Under the pieces are notes generated by a model. It had not been told where the DNA came from. It was given only the letters and a program-made list of their open reading frames with translations, and did no database searches. A stretch of DNA of 19,098 nucleotides from Ophiocordyceps camponoti-saundersi (nom. inval.). Taxonomy: Eukaryota; Ascomycota; Sordariomycetes; Hypocreales; Ophiocordycipitaceae. Of the stretch, positions 10,110 to 17,930 are shown piece by piece. The stretch lies in NCBI GenBank assembly GCA_003339415.1, contig PDHQ01000498.1, positions 1 through 19,098 of the forward strand, given 5' to 3'. The translations under genes and the position numbers were made by a program. How positions within the stretch are numbered: position 1 is the first letter of the stretch; the number at the start of each line of letters is the position of its first letter.

Positions 10110-10590
10110 ATAGCTAAAAAGTCGAAGAGAGCCGTGACTATTTACCTAGCTCTTAATAACCCGGATATTATAGATTAGAAACGAATCGCTCGCCTTCTTA
10201 AGATATCTAACTAGATATAAAGGATTATAGTAGCTAGTCGTAGAGATATAGTTAATCTATACGGGGAATATAAGGATAAGAGCGTGCCCTAGCTATTCTA
10301 CGAATATATTAAGGTTACCGAGGCCTTTAGAGATCGATATGCTAATTATATCGTTATAAGAAATCCGTGCTATAAGAGCGTATCGGAGTCCTCCGGTTCC
10401 TTAGAAGGGAACGGTTTCGATATCTATTCGGAGGCTTAGAGGCACTAGACGTATCCTAGTAAGATATATAATAGATAGCTAAGGTTATAATAGCGCGTAG
10501 GGAGGGGTATAGAAAATAAATATTAATAGAATATAGTAATAAAGGAAGTTACTAAAGATAAAGAGTCTTAAATAGTAAAGGTATACTATA
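10110..10590 (+). pseudogene. Small conserved gene, copy A
   Basis: The frame begins with ATAGCT at 10110, the RIP form of ATGGCT, and reads AKKSKRAVTIYLALNNPDII, then LLKISN.I.RIIVASREDIV, then YIKVTEAFRDRYANYIVI. It continues with weaker similarity to about 10590. It aligns with copies B, C and D. The initial basic tract (KKSKR) followed by a mixed strand/helix-like region of about 80 residues is the conserved core. The leader cttaagta...gagaggg (10018-10107) is shared with B and C. No known domain is recognised; stops are TAG and TAA only in the core. Confidence 0.62.
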
Positions 10591-10884
10591 ATAGCTCTTA
10601 TAAGGAGACTATTACTATAATAAGGTAACGAAGAAGCAAAATATATATATGTAAGTATAATAATAAGGAGGCTAAGCTTAGGCTACGTAGCTATAGGGGA
10701 AAAAGAAGGGGCCCGCTAGCTAGGTTATATAAGTGCCTGCTAGGTAGCTACCTATATATATACTATCTATAGGTATTTATTAGGTATACCGGATAGCGCG
10801 GATAGAAGGAATACTAAGATATAAACTCGATAGATAAATAAAACTATATTCCGTCTACTTACCTAGGTTAGGCTAATCCCTAGT
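10591..10884. other. Spacer between units A and B
   Basis: There is no readable gene. The stretch contains a perfect 12-bp palindrome (aggtagctacct, 10742-10753) and gctaggttatat at about 10719, a string also seen in the D insertion near 8712. Nothing else is supported. Confidence 0.4.
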
Positions 10885-11099
10885 ATATATACCTTCTAGG
10901 TATAGGTATCTTAGTATAAGGCCGGCGCACTTAAAATAAAAGGGGAAATATAGGAATAGAGGTACTAAGAATAGGGGTCGATATATAAAGGAGAATCGTC
11001 TAACCCTCTAAAGGTATATAGTCTAACCCTCGCAGTAAACTATACTTCTATATATTATATATACGCCCTTAGTACCCTCTCTACTACCCCTAATATATA

Positions 11100-11590
11100 C
11101 CCTCCGAGGATAGGGAAAATTAAACTTAGAAAAGGAGAAACTATTAGTGCTAAAAAAGAGGCAGAAAGCCGAGGAAAAAACACTAAAGCTGTAAGAGAGA
11201 GGGAAGAAAAATAATATAATACTAAAAAAAAAACTCGAAAAATCGAATAGCAGGTATATACCGGCAGTATATACTACCGGTATAGTAATTTAGTAAGCTT
11301 ATTAGTTAAACTATCGGTAATAGGTCTACTAGTCTCGAAAGCTAATTAGTTGGTCTAAGTTAAATATAAGAAAGTACTAAAGTATATTCTAAATAGGTAA
11401 TCTAGAGAGTTATTATATAGATTCTTTTAGCGTAGATAGAGAACGGTAGAAAAATATAGGAAAAGCGTTTAGAAGGAAAGAATCGTAACTTTAAAAGTTA
11501 GAGAAGGAATAAAAGCGTAAGAAATTAGTAATTTAAGGTATAAACGTATAAAAATTAGGATATTCGTCGTGCCGCGTAGGGAATCCTCTC
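11100..11590 (+). pseudogene. Upstream basic-rich reading frame, unit B
   Basis: The plus frame reads KLRKGETISAKKEAESRGKN, TKAVREREEK, a Lys/Thr-rich tract, then SNLVSLLVKLSVIGLLVSKA, then EKYRKSVKERIVTLKVREG-like text (a Q restored from TAG after V), reaching the gccgcgta block. About 160 codons are readable without TGA. The N-terminal part is strongly basic and probably helical; the middle hydrophobic stretch (about 11290-11345) is ~20 residues. Unit D repeats both basic blocks. It may be a nucleic-acid-binding protein by composition, but no family is recognised. A single spliced gene including the downstream small gene is possible. Confidence 0.48.
11257..11284. promoter_or_regulatory. 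28-bp near-perfect palindrome in unit B
   Basis: The dyad is centred between 11270 and 11271, and all pairs match except 11265 (c) with 11276 (a). That mismatch is what RIP of a TG to TA on one half would leave. The position corresponds in the alignment to the perfect palindrome at 8571-8590 of unit D. It lies within the reading frame of the upstream ORF, so it could be a coding coincidence or an embedded site. Confidence 0.55.
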
Positions 11591-11840
11591 TTATTAAGTT
11601 TACTTTATTTACTATTATAGAGACGTTAAAATCTTCGTTTCCTTTCTCGCGGTAGCGATTTACGTTTTCTTCTAAATCCCGCGAGGTATCGAGATTCGTT
11701 ATATAGCCCGAAAAATACTCCCGTCGTTAACTTTACTCTATTTATCGTAAGGAGAGGGTAAAATCTTCGGTTTTCCGTTCTCGCGGCCGCCCTTTAGGTA
11801 TTCTTCTATATCCTAAGGGTTATCCTTTCCTCGAGATCGT
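11566..11840 (+). repeat. Two tandem ~135-bp motifs in unit B
   Basis: The first copy starts at the gccgcgta core (11571) and the second at the aligned agcccgaa (11706), period 135. Both contain a gttaa(g/c)tttactctattta-like block, aaaatcttcg and a pyrimidine run followed by a gcgg core. It matches the motif pair of unit A. Confidence 0.7.
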
Positions 11841-12065
11841 AAGATATCCGCGTAGTAGACTCCCGCGGATATAGATTTCCCGGGATCGCTATTTAGGAGA
11901 ATTAAGAAGACCGTTAAGGAGGAGGAGATCTTCTATAGCTTAGAAACGATATCGGCAAACTCTATTACGAGGCTTAAGTATCGTGCGACGAATATAAGTC
12001 TATTAAATAGTTATTCGGGGAAAGCGAGAGATACTAAGAAAAAATAAGATAGCGAGGAGAGGGTA

Positions 12066-12545
12066 ATAGCCTTACCTACGAAGAGGAACTTAAGTATTAC
12101 TATGCCTCTTAATAACCGGAATAATATAGATAAGAGATATATTACTAATATTCTTAGGATACTTAACTAGATATAGGGGATTATAATAGCTAGTTATAAA
12201 AAGGTAGTTAGACGATACTGCGGATATAGTAATAAAAGCGTGCACTAGGCGTTCGTAAACTATATTAGGGTCGCGGGGGAGTTTAGGGATCGATATACTA
12301 ATTATATCGTTATAGGAACTCTATATATTAGGAACGAGGGTAAATCGCCGGATTACTTAGAAAGAACCGTTTAGATATCGAATAGGGGCTTAGAGTAGCT
12401 AGCCGTATCCTAGCGGGATATATTATAAGTGCCTAAAGTTATAAGGTAGCGAAAGGGGGAGTATACTAAAAGAATATAGATAGTAAGTTATAATAAGAAA
12501 AGTGCTTAAAGGGGAATCTTCTAAGAATCTTAAAGGTATACTATT
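12066..12545 (+). pseudogene. Small conserved gene, copy B
   Basis: The frame begins with ATAGCC at 12066 (former ATGGCC) and reads KRNLSITMPLNN, then N.I.GIIIASYKKVVRRY, then EFRDRYTNYIVIGTLYIRNE. It aligns through about 12545 with copies A and C. Note the extra short N-terminal peptide (ALPT) relative to C. An ATG at 12101-12103 survives but falls inside the aligned frame and is not the likely start. The family is unrecognised; the core has only RIP-type stops. Confidence 0.62.
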
Positions 12546-13494
12546 TATAGGTATTAAATAAGCCGGGTAAGGACGCGTTTTATTACTAAATTACCGCGCA
12601 CGATGCTCTTAGATTACGTTATAAGGTACGTGCTAAAAATCTTTCTAAGAGTTCGGCTTTTTATACGCTAGGTCTCTAAGTAAGTAGAGGAGATAGTTAG
12701 GGTATTAAGATAATATTTCAAGTATCGTTATTTAGTATTTCGATTAGTATATAGAAGCTATATATTCGATTAGCGAGGAGGCTTATTATACGGTTAGCAG
12801 GACTCGGTTATATTTGTTAGCCTATCTAACTATTTAGTAAAGCGCGTTTCCTTTCGATTATAGGCGCGCTATATCTCTGCCTTTATAAGGAGTTATATTC
12901 GGTATTAGAAGATAAGGCGTTATAAACCTATCTATCGATAGCGATTATTATAGGTCCTTTATCGCTTATTATATAGCGGTTTAGAGGGGAATCTATTATA
13001 CGACCTACCCTATAAGCATCCCTCTTACTTAGTTAGCGCTGCCGGCCCTTTTTAAGGGCCTAGTTTAGCAATATAGACTTAGTAGAGTTATTATCCTAGT
13101 TATAGTATTAGGAATATTAACACCTTTATTAATACTACCGTCACCTTATAATAAAATCGTAGCGATAGTACGTACCTTAATCGTTATTATTATATAAGTA
13201 TAATATACCTAGAAAGTATTACGTATACGTAAATTAGAAGGTGCTTCCTTTATAGCTTAAAAGTAAGTATTAGTCTTATAAGTAATAACTAAAAATCCTA
13301 AAAAGGAAACGATCGCTATAAAATAGTTTAGGGTATATAGCTAAGCGGTAAGATTATAGCGTTATTATTTATACTCGCTACTTGCAAAGACTATACCGTT
13401 CTCTACTACGTTTTTAGATAAGACTTAAAATACTATATTATTTCTATATACTTCTACTCGTAGTATTCTCGTAACGCGCGGGTATTATAATCCT
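12546..13494. other. Spacer between units B and C, no recognisable gene
   Basis: About 950 nt that matches neither the A-B spacer nor the D/B arm by eye. One plus frame (about 12785-13180) is free of TGA and has some plausible composition, but it carries no motif I recognise. A small inverted repeat (ggccctt/aagggcc, about 13047-13063) could form a 7-bp hairpin. It may be unrelated sequence inserted between units. Confidence 0.35.
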
Positions 13495-13720
13495 AGGTTT
13501 TAATTAGTTAGTAGAGAAGAGTATATAGGTAGGTAGCGAAGTCTATCTAAAGTAATATAGCTATAAAGATAGTATATAAAATTAGGCGTAAAAGATAAGA
13601 ATACTCGTAAAATAGTAGAGGAGGTGTTTAGAGGGAAAAGATCGTAACTTATAGATATAGCAGGGGAATAAACACGTAACGACTTAGTAATCGAAGCCGT
13701 ATATATATAAAATATAGAAA
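13495..13720 (+). pseudogene. Upstream basic-rich reading frame, unit C
   Basis: The frame reads SLSKVI.L, then KLGVKDKNTRKIVEEVFRGK, then LIDIAGE.TRNDLVIEAV. It matches unit A almost residue for residue in the first 45 codons, despite many third-position differences and RIP changes. It is shorter than in B because the far-upstream arm is missing here. The function is not recognised. Confidence 0.45.
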
Positions 13721-13724
13721 TTAG

Positions 13725-13860
13725 TCGTGCGGCGTGGAAAAAAATCCTCTCTCCGTTAAGTTTACTCTATTTATTATTAGAAACGGGTAGTATTTAGTGT
13801 TTTTTCCCTCGCGTACGCTTTTTAAGTGTTTTACGATTTCTCGAGGGTTATTATTATATT
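13725..13860 (+). repeat. Single ~135-bp motif in unit C
   Basis: It contains the gtgcggcgtgg core, a tcctctctccgttaagttt block, tatttattattag and a pyrimidine tail. It aligns with the first motif copy of A and B; the second copy is absent. Confidence 0.65.
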
Positions 13861-14099
13861 AAGATCGCGAAATATCGTCGTCCGAGACTTATATAGCGGT
13901 GAATTTCCTAGGATCCCCGTTCGGGTAGATTACGAAGAGCGTATATAATAGGAAGCTTTACTATACGCTAGGAATAATATTAGCAGATTCCGCTAAGAAA
14001 CTTAAGTGCTATACGATAAATATAAATTTAGGAGAAATTCGTTTCGGAAAAGCGGGAAATAACGAGGTAAAATAGGACTAAGAGAGCTAGGTAGTAGCT

Positions 14100-14570
14100 A
14101 TGCCGCCGAAAAGAAATATAACTCTTACGGTAATTATTAATAACCCGAATAATACGGATTAGATATATATTACTCGCCTCTTTAGGTAGTGCGACTAGAT
14201 ATAAGGTATTATAATAGCTAGTTATAGGGAGGTAGTTAATCGATACTACTATTATCGTAATAATAGGGTGCCCTAAGCGTTCTGCGACTATATTATTATA
14301 TACGGGGCGTTTAAGAACCGATACGCTAATTATATCGTTATAGGGAATTCCTATAATAGGAGCGGGTTTTCTAAATTATTAGACGGAACCGTGGCGAACT
14401 CTATTAAGACGGCTAGAGCTAATAGGCACGTTCTAAGATAGAGTATAGTACGTCGCTAAGGTTATAAGGTAACGTAAGCGAGAGTATAGAAAGGAAATAT
14501 AAATAGTAAACGGTAATATAGAAAATCGCTAAAAAGGAATTATCTAAGAGTCGTAGGGGCGTATTATTTA
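14100..14570 (+). pseudogene. Small conserved gene, copy C (start codon kept)
   Basis: This is the only copy with an intact start: ATGCCGCCG at 14100, where ATG is followed by C. It reads PPKRNITLTVIINNPNNTD, then IIIASYREVVNRYYYRNNRV, then AFKNRYANYIVIGNSYNRSG. The core is conserved with A, B and D (consensus feature N-P near residue 14, II.AS-R-V, RYANYIVI). After that come TAG and TAA codons of RIP type. It may mark the family's true start, supporting the mutated ATA starts of the other copies. No family is recognised. Confidence 0.65.
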
Positions 14571-14629
14571 AGCGTTTTAAGATAAAGATATCTCTATATA
14601 TTAAGCGCTTAGAGTACCTTGCCTATTAA

Positions 14630-15525
14630 TCGCGCCCGCCTCCGGAAATATAATTACGAAGTTAAGATAGGTAACCTAAACGTTTAGCTTCTCGCTCTCT
14701 TCCCGCACGCTAATAGTCTTAATCGCACGCCCCGCTACCTCGCGCGCCTTAGGCAGCTCGCTTACGTATATCCGGAAGGATATATACGCGATAGATAGCG
14801 CCGACGACTAAGCTTAGCTAAGGAGCAGCCGCTCGTAGTTGCTCGCCGTCTGCGGGGCGTGCGTGTTAAGCGTAATTATCCTATAAACCTTAACCGAAGC
14901 CTTCTTCTTCTTTTTCGTTATACTAGCTATTTACCGCTAAAGCCGGGCTCCTCGTCGGAGCTAGGTTTAGAGTAAGATAAGTAAAGCGGGTAGGTAGCTT
15001 ATAAGATTTTCTTAGGCGCCCTAAGACCGCCGCTGCTAATTTAAAGTTCGGCGTTATTTTACTCTCCTTCTATATTACTTATATTTTTTATCGCTTAGTC
15101 GTCGCTTTTTTGCAACTTTAAAATAACGTTATCTATATCCGTATCGCTATTAACGAGAGCAGTACCTCTATTATCCTTATCCGAGTACGGATAAGCTATA
15201 TCGCTATCTTTATCTTAAAAAGTAACTAGTTAAGGCTAAGGCTAAACTTCCGCTTCTACGCGTCGACGTTAAGTACTTTATATTTAACGATATCCCGCGC
15301 TTTATATAATTTAGTCGCGTCCTTAACCGGATTATCGGCCGTCTAATTACTATAATATAGGCCGCTAATATTAGCTAAGTTATTAATAACGATAAATACG
15401 CTATACTTTTTAACCTTACGGACGTTATTAGCTATAAGGTAACCGTTACTAAACTTAATAGTTACGCGCTATAAGTATCCGCTACTATTACTTATAAGAT
15501 ATATATTAGCGTGCAATTATAGAAT
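14630..15525 (-). pseudogene. RRP5: Fragment of RRP5 (rRNA biogenesis protein), RIP-inactivated
   Basis: The minus strand reads the C-terminal third of RRP5/PDCD11, a nucleolar protein with S1 domains and a HAT/TPR tail that is needed for 18S and 5.8S rRNA processing. The last S1 domain is at 15423-15235: VRKVKKYSVFIVINNLANIS, then NPVKDATKLYK, then KVLNVDA.KRKFSLSLN. The acidic linker follows (15215-14940: DKDSDIAYPYSDKDN, SSDEEPGFSG). The start of the HAT region is at 14921-14650: KKKKKASVKV, APQTASNYERLLLS, SELPKAREVAGRAIKTISVR, then EKLNV.V. Two frame changes lie near 15215-15240 and 14925-14940. About 300 of roughly 1,800 residues are present; both ends are cut. Family assignment rests on the S1 and HAT motifs and is strong; the mode of capture is inference. 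Confidence 0.9.
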
Positions 15526-16282
15526 ATAGTATAATAGAAGGAAGGCTAGCTTTAGAGTTTTATAATAGCAGCACCTAGATTATTTTTTTAAGTAAACTAT
15601 TTCGCTTAGCTTTTTTAAACGCTAGCTTTTTATTAGAAGAAGGAGATAATTTATTTTTTAATAATTTTTTAATATAGATAGTTAGAATATTTTCGACCTT
15701 AATACTTAGGAGCGTGACGTTACGGAGGCGACCTAACTAGTTATTAGTCGTTTTAAAAGGCGGAAGGGGCTAGTTTTTAAATAAAGCTTATAATTAGCAG
15801 GTATATAATATAAAGAGGAAAGAAGATAAGGAGAATAAGAAGTGTAGCTTATAGATATAAGTTTAGATTATTTTTTAACCTTAGTATTTATTATCTTTAT
15901 ATTAGGTTTAGTATTATTCTTTTTAAGCTTAATATTAGTTTTAGAGTTTCTTTTATAGTATTTAGCTTTTATTTTAATATTCGGATATACGGAATAGAAA
16001 GGTTAATAGAGTAATAACTTATTAGATATAGTTAGGTTTTATAAGACCGTGCCGTTATCGCGGTTATATATTTTTAGAGAACGGCGATAGGGACGAGAAG
16101 GCGCTATAGGGAGAAAGTTAGAAAATTTAGTAAAGAATTTTTTAAGGGGTATAGGAATACTTAGTTAGTTAATATAATATAAATATTATAATAGCTATAT
16201 TTACTAAACGTTATTACGGAAAGAAGACGTTAAGTAAATAATAGTATTAGTATTATAAATAAAGATTCTAAGCTACGGAAAA
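15526..16282. other. AT-rich decayed spacer
   Basis: T- and A-runs dominate (for example 15590-15670 and 15870-15970). I found no readable gene, no match to the family units and no RNA gene. The RRP5 reading is lost above about 15525. Confidence 0.4.
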
Positions 16283-16440
16283 GGAGGGAAAAGAGAAAAA
16301 CCGTAGTAGGCGAAATCCTAGTAAAATAGTTAGGGGCATATGCTAGTAAAGGCTAGGGGGCAGGTAGAAATCCTAGTAGAGATAGAATAGTAATTCTTAG
16401 TTTCTATTAGTATTATTCTAAGTAATTTTACGATAAGGTA
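16283..16440 (+). repeat. Direct repeat X (pair with 17248-17415)
   Basis: It shares with the second copy a G/A-rich start (ggaggga.aagagaaaaa), then aaatc.tagtaaaata, aggggcatatgctagtaaag against aggggatatactagtaaag, an aattcttag/aattcctag block, and an ending of ttttacg..aaggta. The offset between copies is about 0.96 kb. Possible origins are a solo-LTR pair, MITE copies or a duplicated segment; none is proved. Confidence 0.6.
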
Positions 16441-17110
16441 AATAACTAACGTAATATTTAGGTATTTGCGTACCGAACCCGCCTTACGGACTTAGATATT
16501 AATAAGAGGGACGGGGGAAACGGGAATAGGCACGGGAGCGAGGCGCTTCGCTGCGTATTCTAGCGAAACGAAGACTATAAGGGAAACGGGTATCTGCTCC
16601 CGTATTATAATAGGTATAGGTATAGGAAGTAGTATAATTAACCTAAACCTAACTACTAATAGTAAAAGATACTCCTACGTTCTATCTTACTCGTAAAGCT
16701 TTCGGGATTATTAAGGGAAATTATAATAGTCCTAGGCTTTTCCCGAAACCGAGTAGTATAATTAGGAGGGAGTATATATCTAAAGTTATTAAACGCCCCC
16801 GAGTTTCGGTATTCGGCTATCCTACCGGGGTAAGTAGCTAGAAAAGTTCGTAAAAGGCCTTACCGCTAAGTTAAAAAGTTTAAGCGGTATTCCGTAAGGT
16901 AGTTAATCTTTTACTACGAGTCTTATTAGCCTCTAAGTAAGGGGAAGGGTTTAATTAGTCTTAGAGATAAAAGATCTGTAAATATAGTTAGATTATTATA
17001 GCACGTAATTCCTATAATATATTCGTAGTAGTCGAAGTCGCTAAAGGAGAGGCTATAGTCGTAGTCTAGTTTATACCGGGATCCGGGTCTAATTAGTAGT
17101 AATATATCTC
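16441..17110 (-). pseudogene. Possible decayed coding region between repeats X and Y
   Basis: The minus strand from about 17110 to 16540 is free of TGA in one phase and has C/T-ending codons in 17000-17090 (YKLDYDYSLSFSDFDYYEY). The plus strand is open too in another phase, so strand and even coding status are uncertain. No family is recognised. Its position between the direct repeats suggests element-internal sequence. Confidence 0.25.
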
Positions 17111-17247
17111 TAGTATAGGTCTTATTAATAGCCGAAAAGTCTAGCTATAGGCTTTAAATATACGTGGTAAGGGAGGATCGTATTATAGAATAAAGTCTTT
17201 TACGTCGTATATAGGCATATAAGAGTATATATATATATAAGGAGAAA

Positions 17248-17415
17248 GGATAAAGAAAAAGAAAAACTTATAGGTAAAATCGTAGTAAAATATATATATA
17301 AGGGGATATACTAGTAAAGATATAAGGGGATTATAAGATTATAGTAAGGACGAATTATAATTCCTAGTTATTTCGCTAAATATTATTTATATTTAATTTT
17401 ACTTTACGAGAAGGT
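17248..17415 (+). repeat. Direct repeat Y (pair with 16283-16440)
   Basis: This is the second member of the pair, same orientation, more strongly converted to TA (gatatactagtaaag against gcatatgctagtaaag in X). The difference at gcatatgc shows CpA sites retained in X and lost in Y. It follows a short TA microsatellite at 17226-17240. Confidence 0.58.
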
Positions 17416-17759
17416 ATATTAAGTTTTACGGGAAGTAAGCGTATATAGCTAAGTAAGCGGCTTATGCCGGATATTATAGGGAGTATAGGCCTAATAATAG
17501 CATATAGCTAATATTAGTAAAATACGTAAGACCGCGAGTAAGAAGGTTCGAGGGGTTTATTTTTAGAAATATTTATTAAAAAATATAATTATATACCTAG
17601 GCGGGAGTATAACTAAAGTCTATATAAGAAAGAATAACGAATTAAAAGTATATTTAAATATATATATTAAAGAAAAGAAAGGAAGGATATGTTACGCGTT
17701 TAGCAAGTATAGGGTAGGAGAAGTGAGTAGAGATAAGTATTATTTATTTATAGTAGCTT
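17416..17759. other. AT-rich spacer, no gene seen
   Basis: TA-rich sequence without a readable frame or recognisable motif. An ATG at 17464 begins nothing recognisable. Confidence 0.35.
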
Positions 17760-17930
17760 ATAAAGGCGAGCGCCGGTAAGCCTAGTTAGAGTTTAATTTA
17801 GCACGTACGGGGCAGGTTAGACTTATTATCGACGTTATTCTTATATACTCTTATTTTCTAAGAGCTGTAATTTAATTCTTCTACTAAATTATCTAACTTT
17901 TCTTTTTTCTATTATATATATATATAGGGA
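17760..17930 (+). mobile_element. Possible LTR remnant of a copia-like element
   Basis: A block with tatactcttattttctaag, agctgtaatttaattcttct and a pyrimidine-rich end resembles the 3' part (R-U5) of fungal copia LTRs. That is general similarity from memory rather than alignment. No TG..CA ends, primer-binding site or second LTR is seen, and RIP would have removed TG and CA ends anyway. Confidence 0.25.

Larger units (their letters stand above)
9376..10590 (+). repeat. Unit A of four-copy family
   Basis: This aligns by eye with unit C (13495-14570) and with the corresponding part of B. Examples are agtctatctaaagtaata at 9422 and 13530, the gccgcgta block at 9613 and 11571, and aattatatcgttata at 10342, 12300 and 14322. 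Order is a basic upstream frame, two tandem ~136-bp motifs, a conserved leader, and the small gene at 10110. Starts of A, B and C are spaced about 2.0 and 2.1 kb. A lies between the two arms of the D/B inverted repeat. Confidence 0.85.
10885..12545 (+). repeat. Unit B of four-copy family (right arm of long inverted repeat)
   Basis: This is the most complete unit. It has the long upstream arm shared only with D (10892-11390), two ~135-bp motifs, the conserved leader, and the small gene at 12066. In inverted orientation it pairs with D over about 1.5 kb. From about 11360 onward it also aligns directly with A and C. The copies differ at many non-RIP sites, suggesting divergence before or alongside RIP. 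Confidence 0.83.
13495..14570 (+). repeat. Unit C of four-copy family
   Basis: This aligns with unit A from ttaattagttag near 13500 through the small gene to about 14570. It has one ~135-bp motif (13725-13860) instead of two. It ends about 60 nt from the RRP5 fragment, which lies on the other strand. Confidence 0.83.

Noticed and set aside
11846..11874. 9-bp inverted repeat (atatccgcg / cgcggatat) as a regulatory hairpin
   Set aside because: It is present only in unit B and not conserved at the aligned sites of A, C or D that I could check.
15176..15195. 8-bp stem with AGTA loop as a terminator
   Set aside because: It falls inside the RRP5 linker reading on the other strand and has no T-run; bacterial-type terminators do not apply here.
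15100..15530. Plus-strand frame reading VKYFIFNDIPRFI and further
   Set aside because: The minus strand gives clear RRP5 S1-domain motifs over the same bases.
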